Part shown: positions 1 through 8,480 of the stretch, piece after piece | Layout: the number at the start of each line of letters is the position of its first letter | Position numbering within the stretch: position 1 is the first letter of the stretch | NCBI GenBank assembly: GCA_035602605.1 | Contig: DATNLZ010000139.1 | Span: 20,341 to 84,340 of the forward strand | Direction: 5' to 3' | DNA: 64,000 nt | From: DASQHY01 sp035602605 | GTDB taxonomy: Bacteria; Acidobacteriota; Terriglobia; Acidiferrales; UBA7541 | Notes under the pieces: model-generated | Database searches by the model: none | Told to the model about the DNA's origin: nothing | Seen by the model: only the letters and a program-made list of their open reading frames with translations | Position numbers and translations under genes: made by a program

Positions 1-180
1 TGAGCGTGGCAAGTGACTACCTCCACGCCGCGGCGGGCAGGAAATGGATTTCCTGCCCGCTTTTTCTTGCGTTGCAGTTATTCGAGGAGAAGGGGGCTCA
101 AGCCTTGCTCGCATTTTCATTTTCATCGTGAGACGATTCTTAAATTGTTTCCTTCTTCTTTTCACAGTAAAATCCTTCCC

Positions 181-975
181 ATGAAACTCCTAATACTGCT
201 GGTTATGTTGGCGTCCTGCGTTTCCCCAGCATGCGCGCAAGACTGGGCAAAGCAATCCCTCGAGAAGTCTCCGCGCCACCAAGAGTGGGTCACGGTCAAG
301 CATGACAATCGCGCCGTCCAATCCTACATCGTGTATCCCGAATCCAAGCAAAAAGCCGCGGCCGTCGTCGTGATTCACGAAATCTTTGGCATGACCGACT
401 GGGTACGGAGTGTCGCCGATCAGCTTGCGGCCGCCGGCTACATCGCCATTGCACCGGATCTTCTTTCGGGTTTTGGCCCCAACGGAGGCAAGTCGAGTGA
501 TTACGCGAGCGTTGATGCTGCGCGCGAAGCCGTTTCAAAGCTCGATCAAGACACGGTTACCGCCGACCTGAATGCCGTTACCACCTACGTCAAGAAACTT
601 CCTTCCGCCAATGGCAAAGTCGCCGTCGCGGGCTTCTGTTGGGGCGGCGGTCAATCTTTTCGCTTCGCCACAAATCGCCACGACCTCGGCGCAGCATTTG
701 TTTTTTACGGACCGCCGCCGACGCCCGAAACGTATTCAGCGATAACTGCTCCTATCTACGGCTTCTACGGAGGCACCGACGCGCGCATCACTGCAACCGT
801 CCCAGCCACCACCGAAGCCATGATGAAGGCCCACAAAAAATTTGAACCAGTCACCTACGTAGAGGCTGGCCACGGCTTCATGCGCAGCGGCGAAGACCCC
901 GCGGCTACCGACCCCAATAAGAAAGCCCGTCACGAAGCTTGGGAGCGCTGGCTCTCGATTCTAAAATCTCTGTAA
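181..975 (+). CDS. exported dienelactone hydrolase family protein
   Basis: An alpha/beta hydrolase of the dienelactone hydrolase (DLH) family, 264 residues from the ATG at 181. The frame stays open upstream, but this ATG begins a clear signal peptide (MKLLILLVMLASCVSPACAQ) ending in an AQ-type cleavage site, so the mature protein should be periplasmic. The DLH cysteine nucleophile lies in GFCWGGG (C153), with D200 in YGGTD and H231 in AGHGF completing the Cys-Asp-His triad. Cytoplasmic DLH opens dienelactones in chloroaromatic breakdown, but exported homologues have no settled substrate and no aromatic-degradation genes lie nearby. It stands alone on the plus strand. Family assignment is firm; the substrate is unknown. 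Confidence 0.88.
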   Translation: MKLLILLVMLASCVSPACAQDWAKQSLEKSPRHQEWVTVKHDNRAVQSYIVYPESKQKAAAVVVIHEIFGMTDWVRSVADQLAAAGYIAIAPDLLSGFGPNGGKSSDYASVDAAREAVSKLDQDTVTADLNAVTTYVKKLPSANGKVAVAGFCWGGGQSFRFATNRHDLGAAFVFYGPPPTPETYSAITAPIYGFYGGTDARITATVPATTEAMMKAHKKFEPVTYVEAGHGFMRSGEDPAATDPNKKARHEAWERWLSILKSL

Positions 976-1181
976 GCTGCAAATCACACCCGAACGCGCG
1001 GGGAATTCCCGACCAGTACGGGCAGCCGCTTGTTTCTTCCCGCAAGGCGGTTCTGCTCAGGTGAAGAATCAATACGGTCCTGAGAGTGGTTCCTCGATTT
1101 CGTGACCCGACAGACGCTTCGCGCATAAAACGAAAAAAGCGCCGGGTCGCCGTGAATCACGACACGATGATCAAGGGATTG

Positions 1182-2096
1182 TCAGTTTGCGCCCACGCCG
1201 ACAGAGGCCAGCGCGTCGATGGTTGGAAACGACATTGAATCGATCAGCTTTAACTCCGCCGGGGTTGTTCCTGTTCGAATGGCCTTTACGAGCATCTCCA
1301 GCGCCAGCGGCACAGTGAGCGGCATTACAATTGTCGCTGTCAACTTGCCGCCACGCACCCAGGATTGCCCAGTGTGCGGCAGGCCGTCGATTCCGATGAA
1401 CGGCAGTCGCAGCCATTTTTCTCGCTCCGCGTCGCTTTGCGCCGCGAATGCTTTTCTTGCGCCCATGGCCATCCCGTCGTTATGACACGCGACCAAGTCG
1501 AACCGCGCTCGCCGCGATGTCGCCAATTGCAGCCACGAGGTGATGGTTTTCTCCGCACTGTTCTCAGTCCACTGCCCTCTGAGCATTGTCACTTGGATAG
1601 TTGCGGGTTTGTTCTGCTGCATTCCTGCGGTTCGCTCCTCAGCGGTTTTATTATCCGACGGTCCCTGAATATACAGAACAGAGCCGCCATTCGGCAGGAG
1701 CGCTGCAATTTGTCGCGCCTGAAGCCGCCCAATCTCTATTTGGTCCGGGCTGACTCCAAATATGGGCGCGCGCGAATTCCTGCGCAACTCCGAAATATAA
1801 TGTGCCTTGCGATTCAAGACCACCCATCCGATTCCCGCCGAAGTTGCGGCGCGCGCAACCTGGGGCAGCCCTGAGCCTCCAACCGGATTAATCAGAATGG
1901 CATCGGGCCGCAACTCGGGCGCAGATTGGATGGCTGTCAGCAACTGGGTGCTTTGTGTGATCGTGTCATTTTCCGCGTAAATAACGTTCGCTTCCACGCC
2001 CAGGCGGCGTGAAGTTTCAGCCGCCGCGGATTCCTGCGCCTGTTGATAGTCGTTGCTGCTAGTCATAAGGGAAACTAGGAAACGTAACTTTTTCAT
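1182..2096 (-). CDS. orphan sugar-binding-protein-like domain (type I periplasmic binding fold)
   Basis: A 304-residue protein with the type I periplasmic-binding fold of ribose/xylose-binding proteins (Peripla_BP_4 type). The N-terminal strand MKKLRFLVSLMTSSNDYQQ leads directly into the fold, followed by DAILINPVGG, a GSVLYIQGP strand, and FDLVACHNDGMAMGARKA, the usual ligand-cleft ND motif. PFIGIDGLPHTGQ corresponds to the FvGiDG segment near the C-terminal hinge. No convincing signal peptide precedes the fold, and there is no ABC ATPase, permease or kinase next to it. It could therefore be a cytosolic ligand sensor, or the residue of a transporter. The family is clear; the role is not. Confidence 0.75.
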   Translation of the reverse strand: MKKLRFLVSLMTSSNDYQQAQESAAAETSRRLGVEANVIYAENDTITQSTQLLTAIQSAPELRPDAILINPVGGSGLPQVARAATSAGIGWVVLNRKAHYISELRRNSRAPIFGVSPDQIEIGRLQARQIAALLPNGGSVLYIQGPSDNKTAEERTAGMQQNKPATIQVTMLRGQWTENSAEKTITSWLQLATSRRARFDLVACHNDGMAMGARKAFAAQSDAEREKWLRLPFIGIDGLPHTGQSWVRGGKLTATIVMPLTVPLALEMLVKAIRTGTTPAELKLIDSMSFPTIDALASVGVGAN

Positions 2097-2118
2097 CTAG
2101 CCCGTCCAGGGAGCAAGC

Positions 2119-2313
2119 TCATGTCCTTTCCTTTACGATACACGCCGCAGGAGCACTCGGCACAAAATGCTTTTTCTTCTGTGCCATTTTAGGAACGGCA
2201 GCTGCTTTAGTCTTGCGACAACTCCACGTGCGCTTGACGACCTCGAATCCCAGCGATTCGTACATACGCTGCGGTTCCGGGTGGTTTGAACCAATGGACT
2301 TAAAGCCAAAAGT
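2119..2313 (-). pseudogene. C-terminal remnant of a GNAT acetyltransferase
   Basis: Reading the minus strand from 2313 to the TGA at 2121-2119 gives an open stretch containing SNHPEPQRMYESLGFEVV followed by KRTW. This is the typical end of a GNAT N-acetyltransferase (the P..R.MYESLGFE segment of the acetyl-CoA-side helix and strand). An in-frame TAA stands immediately upstream (2316-2314), and no start codon or N-terminal acetyltransferase half is visible. It therefore looks like the leftover end of a deleted or frameshifted gene, lying just before the sugar-binding protein on the same strand. Confidence 0.5.
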
Positions 2314-2365
2314 TTAAAGCCCCATGGAATTGCGCATTTTGGAACAACCGAGGGGAGGGCCCGTG

Positions 2366-3043
2366 CTACGAATGCCAGGCGTACTTCGCGCCGGTCCAGT
2401 AAAGAAATCCTGGCTTATCCGCAAGGGTTTCGCGAATCACATCCATTTTTGGTCCGGTCATCAGTAGTCGCGTTTGGGGCCGCAGAAGGGCCTCAGAAAA
2501 AGCCTCGGGATAAACACCGCTGCCAGCGGCTTTTCGCACCAGGAAGGTTTGCTGTGCCATGGGACTGCGCCAGGCCTCTGGACCGTAACCATGAATAATG
2601 GCCAACAACACATCGTTCTGTTCCGCACGCACAGCTTGTTCGCGCAAGGCTGTTCGTAATAACCCCTGATTCGGCTTAATGTGCGGCTCAACGAAGGGGT
2701 CTTCCAGGATCCAATTGGCAAACTTGCTATTCACGATCGTGAGACCTTGCGGTTTGGGCTTTATGAACACCGCCAGGTCCTGCAAGCCGTCGCCATTAAA
2801 GTCTCCCGCAAAAAAGTACCGGTCGCGTTCGGACGCCAGCATCACGGCACCTTTGAAAATTTGCTCCACCTTGCGCTGCACCTCTTCGGGCTTGGGAGGC
2901 GCCGGAGGGTGTACCGGCAGAGCAATCTTTTCACCCTCTGCTTGCGCCGTACGTCGTGCGGGCTTCCCGCGCAAGATAAAGAAAATTCCGGCACCGAAAA
3001 GCGCGACCGTCAGCACCACGAGCAGAATCTTGGAGGCAGACAT
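2366..3043 (-). CDS. membrane-anchored protein with one FG-GAP/VCBS-like motif
   Basis: A 225-residue protein of unknown function. The ATG at 3043 was chosen because GAGGAA sits 9 bases before it and because it begins a membrane anchor (MSASKILLVVLTVALFGAGI). The anchor is followed by a proline- and alanine-rich linker and a globular domain. Residues after about 90 read YFFAGDFNGDGLQDLAVF, a single FG-GAP/VCBS-type calcium-loop repeat (DFNGDGxxD), so the domain probably faces the periplasm. It follows the di-haem oxidoreductase on the same strand with about 100 bases between, so co-transcription is possible. One repeat alone is too few for a beta-propeller. Confidence 0.65.
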   Translation of the reverse strand: MSASKILLVVLTVALFGAGIFFILRGKPARRTAQAEGEKIALPVHPPAPPKPEEVQRKVEQIFKGAVMLASERDRYFFAGDFNGDGLQDLAVFIKPKPQGLTIVNSKFANWILEDPFVEPHIKPNQGLLRTALREQAVRAEQNDVLLAIIHGYGPEAWRSPMAQQTFLVRKAAGSGVYPEAFSEALLRPQTRLLMTGPKMDVIRETLADKPGFLYWTGAKYAWHS

Positions 3044-3139
3044 AGGTGCAATTTCCTCGAGAATTTCAGCTAGCCACAAGCAGAGCCGGCCAGAGCCGGC
3101 TCCGCTCACAGCTATTTCGCTCAACTCATGCCATACGTC

Positions 3140-4498
3140 TTACAGCGACAGCAAGAATTTAATCAGCCTGTTCTTGTCGGCATCGGATAAGGATCTAAAG
3201 TTGTTGGTCACCGGTGTCGCCGCTCCACCGTGACGCAGAATCGAATCGAAGAAGGTAGTGGACCGGCCATCATGCATCAGCTCATTGCGCATCCGCACGC
3301 CCCACAGAGGTGGTGTGCGCATGCGATGTCCGGAGTCGGGCCCGCCGTTCTGGACAATATTATCCCCGGTTCCAACGTCGTGCAAAAGTAAATCGCTGAA
3401 CGGGTGAATGGTTTTGTTGCCCAGCGCTGCCGGAACGGTAAACGCCCCGCCGTTGATCACGGTCCCCGGGGGGGCTGTCGTGAGTGAGCTTACGTGACAG
3501 ATGTCGCACCCGACTTGGTGGAACAATTGCTGACCCGTCAGCACATCCGGGTTGTTAACCAGGGTGGCGTCGCGGGGAGGTGCTTTAGTGGCCCGCATGA
3601 ACCGGGAAAAGTGATCGATGTCTTGCAAACCATCCGTCCCTGTTTTGTCCTCGGGATCAGCGATGATGTCGCACAACGTGGTCACTTCGTTGGGGTTCAG
3701 CCGGTTGGTGATGCCCATCTCGTTCAGATAGGCATCACTGGAAAACGATAGGAGGCTGGACATCTGGTTCTTCCATCCGAATCGACCGATACGGGTTTGC
3801 CCGGGAGCCTCCAGCACGGGTACGCTGATGGCCAAGCCACAAATCGCGCCTCCGGTTTGGTTGCATTGAGTTGTGGCCAAGTTGGTAATCGTGCCATTGG
3901 CGATCGCCTCGAGAAAACCATCGCCGAGAACGTTGAGCGACGTGCGCGGCGTGACGATGGTTTCTGCGGTGGAAATTCTTTCCTGCGCGAAGTCATTCGG
4001 GAAGTTAAAACCTTGCGCCAGATCAACGCCCGGACAGATAGCCCGCTGGTTAATCAGCGACCGGTTCGCGATCACCACTGGGGTGCCACTCGAATTATGG
4101 AGAGTAACTGTCGCGCCGACGAAATTACCAGACCCGTCCAGATGTCCGGCACGCAGCTCGCGGACTTGGCTGATGGCTCCGGAGGTGGGGTTCTGGTGAC
4201 ACTCGCGGCAGGATTGCGCGTTGTAGACTGGCCCGAGCCCATCGGTGATGTTCTCGGTTTGGTCGAAGGCAGCTCGATCTGCCAGAAAGGTGGTTTGGTC
4301 GGTAAAGCCGTTGGTTTGGTTGTCAAAGCCGGTCGGTGCTTCGGCAGCGGCCAGAATGCCGACGCTATTGGGGTCGAGGGCGTTCTCGTCAGCTGATTGC
4401 GCGTAAGCAATCTGCCGTTGGACGATAGTATTGGAGACCGCTACAACTGCCAGAGCGGCCACCAGGATGGCTAGGGCGAGCAGAAACGGTAACTTCAT
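3140..4498 (-). CDS. di-haem oxidoreductase (DHOR/DUF1111 family cytochrome)
   Basis: A 452-residue exported c-type cytochrome of the DHOR (thiol oxidoreductase-like) family, related to cytochrome c peroxidases. It begins with a signal peptide or anchor (MKLPFLLALAILVAALAVV) and carries two haem-binding CxxCH sites, CRECH at C97-H101 and CDICH at C331-H335. The closing block TPPLWGVRMRNELMHDGR and the ILRHGG segment are characteristic of the family. AGGAGG lies 8 bases before the ATG. It should act in the periplasm in electron transfer; the partner and substrate cannot be read from the sequence. The membrane-anchored FG-GAP protein follows it. Confidence 0.88.
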   Translation of the reverse strand: MKLPFLLALAILVAALAVVAVSNTIVQRQIAYAQSADENALDPNSVGILAAAEAPTGFDNQTNGFTDQTTFLADRAAFDQTENITDGLGPVYNAQSCRECHQNPTSGAISQVRELRAGHLDGSGNFVGATVTLHNSSGTPVVIANRSLINQRAICPGVDLAQGFNFPNDFAQERISTAETIVTPRTSLNVLGDGFLEAIANGTITNLATTQCNQTGGAICGLAISVPVLEAPGQTRIGRFGWKNQMSSLLSFSSDAYLNEMGITNRLNPNEVTTLCDIIADPEDKTGTDGLQDIDHFSRFMRATKAPPRDATLVNNPDVLTGQQLFHQVGCDICHVSSLTTAPPGTVINGGAFTVPAALGNKTIHPFSDLLLHDVGTGDNIVQNGGPDSGHRMRTPPLWGVRMRNELMHDGRSTTFFDSILRHGGAATPVTNNFRSLSDADKNRLIKFLLSL

Positions 4499-5173
4499 CC
4501 AGCGTTCCTCCTAACAGAAGTAAAATGCCGGGCCGCACCCGCGCGGAACGCGCAAGGATTTGATTTACTTCCTTATGATCGAATTGGATGTGTCGCTGGA
4601 TTAGTATTAGCAACCTACTCGCTCGGGCACCTCCGGAAACGCTTCACTGAATCAGTTAGCCCAAACTGCATTCATCTCAAGCTGCGCAAAGCAAAGGTAT
4701 GAGGCCGTGCCACCACGCACGTGTGGGGATCGAAGCCGAGACGCAACGGAACGATGAGCAAGCGCTTCGAGACCCCGAATGATGGCGGTACTTATAGCTA
4801 ATCAATGAATTATCGTCAAGAGAAAAATTAATTGGTTGTATTATTCCTGTGGAAAACTTGGTAGGCCACTCGCGTGGCTTTTCGCCTTCGGGTTTCACGT
4901 CTTTTGAATGCCGATATGCTGAGGAATCGCGACTGTTTCCTGGCGCGCCGGAGAGTTTCTTGTCGCCCACAGACCTGGCTTTGGAAATTCCGCCGCGGGC
5001 AGAGCTCCCGCTACGTCCCTGAGGTCCGTTGCGGGTAACAGTGGTTCCGTGCCCGAAAGATTTGCGGCGTACTGAGCAACACTGGGGATTGCACCCGTCA
5101 TATCCGCTGTCCCGAGCCGCAAATCGCGCTTTGCGTTCCTCTCTCGCATCCCGAACGCGCAGCCGATGAGTTG
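4499..5173. other. 675-base gap with no supported gene
   Basis: This lies between two minus-strand genes. It holds only short open frames of odd composition without ribosome sites. An AT-rich stretch around 4795-4855 could carry promoter elements for the di-haem oxidoreductase gene, but no clear -35/-10 pair stands out. I see no RNA gene or repeat here. Confidence 0.4.
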
Positions 5174-6325
5174 TTATTTTTGTAGCAGGCTATTAAGGAT
5201 GCTGGCCAGTTGTCCCTCTCGCCGCAAGACTCCTTCCGCATGGTTCATCGCGCCGCCGCTTTGACCCAGTTTGACGAGCTGCGCCGCCAGAATGTTTACC
5301 GCCACATCGCGCGGCACATAGGCGCGACCCTGCGGTGTCAATGCGCTCCATCCTGAGTCGGTGTGTCGAAGCCCCCAGCGAATCTGTTCGGTGCGCCGCT
5401 TCGAGTCAACTTCCCCATGGGCGATAAAGACTCTGGAGTGAATTCTGGTATGCGCCCAGCCGCGATTATGTTTGATCTCCACGCGTTCGACATCGAGTCG
5501 GTCAAAGATGACCACCGGAAGCCTCAGCTCCGAGAGATTGCCCATGCGTAGGAGCGTTCCCGCCGCGTCGCTCAATTCTGAGATGCCATTGGCAACTTCG
5601 TCGCGCGTTGGCTCTCGCTGCGCCGTCGCAATAAGAATGCTCTGCGGAACCTGAACCGTCGTAGCCGTCTCTTCGGGAGCCGGTCGTTCAACAACCCTTG
5701 CGCGTTCTGAGACATCCTTCCGCGACCGTTTCAATGAGGAATGCCGGGCGTCGGAGCGTTCCTTAATGACTGGCAATGTTAGGATCTGCTCGGGTTTCGG
5801 CGGATTTCGGTGCGTGGATTGAGCGGTCGTTACGGCGCCACTGCTGGATCCCACAACATAGCGATAGAAGCGTGGTTTCCCCCTGTGCCGCCAATACGAC
5901 CCATTGTAAGACTCGGCCTGCAAACCTACACGGACCGAGCTATAAAAGGTGTGTTGCACTGGATCGAGTACGATCCCAACGTGTCCCGGCCATACAATCA
6001 AATCGCCCGGCTGCGTGGTTTTAACTCGAGCAAAATTGTCGCTTCCCGAGTAAAGGTCAAAAGAATTCCCGTAGGAATAAGGGAAGCCCGCCAAGATGTA
6101 AATTTCGTGGACTAGATGCGAACAATCGGGCCTACCGGCAACTTGCTCCCCATGCTGCGATACGGCGTCGATAATCGCCTCTCCCTCCCCCGGCGTTAAC
6201 AAGCGAGCCCCAGAGGTAGGCTCTTGTGGCGAAGCCCCCGCGCAGGTTGCTAAGAGCAGGAACGCGCAAGCAATAAAATAGGTCAGCGGACGTGCACCTA
6301 ACCACTTCGCATCACCTCTGCGCAT
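5174..6325 (-). CDS. exported NlpC/P60-type peptidase with C-terminal extension
   Basis: A cell-wall-peptidase-like protein. The open frame could start at a TTG at 6379 or an ATG at 6349, but the ATG at 6325 begins a tidy signal peptide (12 polar residues, then a hydrophobic stretch ending AGAS), giving 383 residues. The NlpC/P60 core has its nucleophile in RPDCSHLV (C68 in this numbering) and its histidine in GHVGIV (about H115). The GDLIVWPG strand usual in the family sits between them. NlpC/P60 enzymes cut gamma-D-glutamyl-diaminopimelate bonds in peptidoglycan. After about residue 160 comes a long basic linker and a further 150-residue domain that I do not recognise, perhaps for substrate binding or partner contact. 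Confidence 0.8.
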   Translation of the reverse strand: MRRGDAKWLGARPLTYFIACAFLLLATCAGASPQEPTSGARLLTPGEGEAIIDAVSQHGEQVAGRPDCSHLVHEIYILAGFPYSYGNSFDLYSGSDNFARVKTTQPGDLIVWPGHVGIVLDPVQHTFYSSVRVGLQAESYNGSYWRHRGKPRFYRYVVGSSSGAVTTAQSTHRNPPKPEQILTLPVIKERSDARHSSLKRSRKDVSERARVVERPAPEETATTVQVPQSILIATAQREPTRDEVANGISELSDAAGTLLRMGNLSELRLPVVIFDRLDVERVEIKHNRGWAHTRIHSRVFIAHGEVDSKRRTEQIRWGLRHTDSGWSALTPQGRAYVPRDVAVNILAAQLVKLGQSGGAMNHAEGVLRREGQLASILNSLLQK

Positions 6326-6458
6326 GGAGTTGAGCTCGGCCTTTTGCATCGCCAAAGTTACCGGTACTTGAATACTCAAAGCCTGTTTCTACCTCTAGCA
6401 TGCCTTTAAGCTGGGAGACCGCAATAGAACTTGCCCTGACTGTAAAGAGGGGCGGGCA

Positions 6459-6626
6459 ATGAAAAGGCGTCTAGGGGCGACCTGCCTGTGTTTTTTGTTG
6501 CTGACTGGACTGAATCTGACGGCGCAAGCGCGGACAACAGCGACGGTGTCGACTCCTGAACACATGCAACGCCGGCTGCAGCCAGCCCAGTGTTTACTTC
6601 GGCGCATTGGGGCATGCCAGAACTGA
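6459..6626 (+). CDS. small exported protein (55 residues)
   Basis: A short gene supported by three signals: an AAGAGGGG ribosome site about 8 bases upstream, an ATG, and a textbook signal peptide (MKRRLGATCLCFLLLTGLNL, ending TAQA). The mature part is only about 31 residues: basic, with two cysteines (QPAQC and GACQN) that could form a disulphide. It sits between the divergent NlpC/P60 gene and the HAD protein. I do not recognise the family. It may be a small periplasmic peptide, or a recently truncated exported protein. Confidence 0.55.
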   Translation: MKRRLGATCLCFLLLTGLNLTAQARTTATVSTPEHMQRRLQPAQCLLRRIGACQN

Positions 6627-6708
6627 CACGCGGGCAGTAGCGTAGCCCCGCTCGCAGCGTTAACACCTACTTAAGCCGCAGGCGAGCCCTCTCGGATAGA
6701 ATGGCTGT

Positions 6709-7578
6709 GTGCTCCCCTCTCGGCTCTTGATATTCACCGCCTTTGAAGGCACGCTCCTCGAGTCTTGCACCGAATCTTTCGCGGGCGCCGAAACTGCGCT
6801 TGCTGAAATTGACCGACGCAAGATTCCGCTGATTCTCGCGACAGGTAAGACTCGCGCTCAGCTCGACCGACTTTGGCGCAAGCTTGGTCACGGCCATCCA
6901 TTTATCTCCGAAAATGGAGGTGGAATTTTTATCCCGGATGCCTACTTTAATCTGAAAATTCCAGGGCTCGAGCGCCGCTCGCGCTTTCTGTGTCTCCCTA
7001 TTGCCAAGCCGCACGCTGATGCGGTTGCCGCCCTGGGCGATATCTCCGCGGCCACGGGAGTTTCCGTTGTCAGTTTCCACGAACTGACGACGCGGGAAAT
7101 TTCCCAAAATACCGGACTTTCGCCACGCGACGCGGAGCAGGCAAAACTACGCGATTTCGATGAGCCTTTTTTCTTTGCTGGTGCTTCCGAGGCCGCCATC
7201 GAGGCCTTCCAAGTAGAGGCCGCGCGCCACAATGCAACTCTCTACAATGACGGTCATTTCTGGCGCATTTCGCTCGGCTGCGACCTAGGCAAGTCTGTCC
7301 GCGCGCTGGTCAAGCTGTACCTCAAAGCCGCGCCGCGCACACGCCTTTCTTCGGTGGGTCTAGGAACTCGTGCTGCCGACATCCCTTTGCTCAAAGCCGT
7401 GGATCACCCAATTCTCCTTCCTCCTAAGATCGGTCGCGACGCGGCACGCGCTTCAGACTTCGGGGATCAAACTCCTACCGAGGCTATGCTCAAGACGTTG
7501 CCGAAGGTTTCTCGCGCCGACGCCCCTGGAACCGAGGGATGGGAGACTGCTATCCTGGCTCTCCTGCAAAGGCAGTAA
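6709..7578 (+). CDS. HAD-IIB protein of the mannosyl-3-phosphoglycerate phosphatase type, catalytic motifs lost
   Basis: A 289-residue HAD-fold protein closest in layout to mannosyl-3-phosphoglycerate phosphatase: LLIFTxxxGTLL at the start, ILATGKTRAQLDRLW for motif II, PFISENGGGIFIP, and the C-terminal GLGxxxxDIPLL block. The catalytic residues are changed. Motif I, normally FTDLDGT, reads FTAFEGT, so the nucleophile Asp is Ala (A11) and the acid Asp is Glu (E13). Motif III DKG reads DLG (L193). Motif IV GDSxND reads GTRAAD (T220 for Asp), keeping only D224. The fold and length are intact and the frame is clean, so it looks like a maintained pseudoenzyme. The start is GTG 6709 with no strong ribosome site. 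No mannosylglycerate synthase is nearby. Confidence 0.75.
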   Translation: MLPSRLLIFTAFEGTLLESCTESFAGAETALAEIDRRKIPLILATGKTRAQLDRLWRKLGHGHPFISENGGGIFIPDAYFNLKIPGLERRSRFLCLPIAKPHADAVAALGDISAATGVSVVSFHELTTREISQNTGLSPRDAEQAKLRDFDEPFFFAGASEAAIEAFQVEAARHNATLYNDGHFWRISLGCDLGKSVRALVKLYLKAAPRTRLSSVGLGTRAADIPLLKAVDHPILLPPKIGRDAARASDFGDQTPTEAMLKTLPKVSRADAPGTEGWETAILALLQRQ

Positions 7579-7826
7579 TAGTCTTTAACCGCTAAACGCC
7601 CGCTTTTACCTTAATCAATCCCGCCTCGATGGAATGTTCGTGTCCTTCGAGAGACAAAACATTGCAGTATGGCTAACCTGCCCCTACTCGTACCAAGGGT
7701 CAGGTCCGGATAACTTATTTAGTTTCAGTGCCTTGCTGCCCGCCCCCAATCGCCGGTCTTGGCCCCTGGATTGCCAGTAACAAGTGTTGGCAACAACGCG
7801 CCTGCGACGAGCAGAGAGGTCCCTAG

Positions 7827-8006
7827 ATGACGCAACTGATTCGCAGCTTACGTTTACCGGCATCGGAATCGCAGATGGGCGTCGGTTTGGCCCTGTGCGC
7901 GGTGGCCATGAGCTTGATGCTCTGGGTGATTCTCTGGCAGTCGGACATAATTTCGCAGCAGGGCGAACTAATTCGCTGGCTGCGCGGTTTCAAGTTTGGC
8001 GGTTAG
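7827..8006 (+). CDS. small single-pass membrane protein (59 residues)
   Basis: A 59-residue gene with an AGAGAGGT ribosome site a few bases before its ATG. An amphipathic start (MTQLIRSLRLPASESQ) leads into one strong transmembrane segment (MGVGLALCAVAMSLMLWVIL) and a short charged tail ending LRGFKFGG. The arrangement suggests an inner-membrane small protein. It is followed on the same strand by another small gene at 8222. No family is recognised; homologues would have to be sought in related genomes. Confidence 0.55.
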   Translation: MTQLIRSLRLPASESQMGVGLALCAVAMSLMLWVILWQSDIISQQGELIRWLRGFKFGG

Positions 8007-8221
8007 CGTTCGCAGCGGCCGCACCACTGCCGCGAGCGTAATTCCGGATTCGCTTCCCTCTCCTTGAGGCGGTCACCGGAAAGGGCGATGCGCAGAACGC
8101 ATCGCTCTTTTTTTTGCGCAGATCTGTTGGGGCGTACAAAGAAGTTCGTCAGGTTTTTCACGCTCGGTTACGGTACACTCCAGCAGCAGGATTTTGGTTG
8201 GAGTGGCGGAGGAAATGCGAT

Positions 8222-8455
8222 ATGCGATCTAAACTCTGGTTCGGTACGCTGGTCCTCGCGGCCTGCCCTTTCGCAAATGCGGATCAGGCACCACCCAGCG
8301 AACAACCGGTTCAACAGACTGTGCAAGGGAACGCTCAAAAGAGTCCGTTGGAGTCCACTGTGTCAGACCGCCGGAATAACTTGGCTACCCGCCATCAGCG
8401 GCATCGTCGAGTGCGTCGCCATCGCAGGTACCGCCGCAATCGTCATGCGGTGTAA
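8222..8455 (+). CDS. small exported protein with arginine/histidine-rich tail (77 residues)
   Basis: A 77-residue protein beginning at the ATG at 8222, which follows GGAGGAA by about 7 bases and starts a signal peptide (MRSKLWFGTLVLAACPFANA). The mature part is a Gln/Pro/Ser-rich segment followed by an extremely basic tail, RHQRHRRVRRHRRYRRNRH. Such tails can bind nucleic acid, lipid A or other polyanions, or act as cationic antimicrobial peptides; nothing in the sequence decides between these. The frame is open further upstream, but only this start combines ribosome site and signal peptide. Confidence 0.6.
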   Translation: MRSKLWFGTLVLAACPFANADQAPPSEQPVQQTVQGNAQKSPLESTVSDRRNNLATRHQRHRRVRRHRRYRRNRHAV

Positions 8456-8480
8456 ACAAATTCCTTAAGCATAACTATGC

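Noticed and set aside
4677..5149. Two minus-strand frames of 84 and 97 codons in the gap before the di-haem oxidoreductase gene
   Set aside because: No ribosome sites, no hydrophobic core or known motif, and they overlap each other in different frames.
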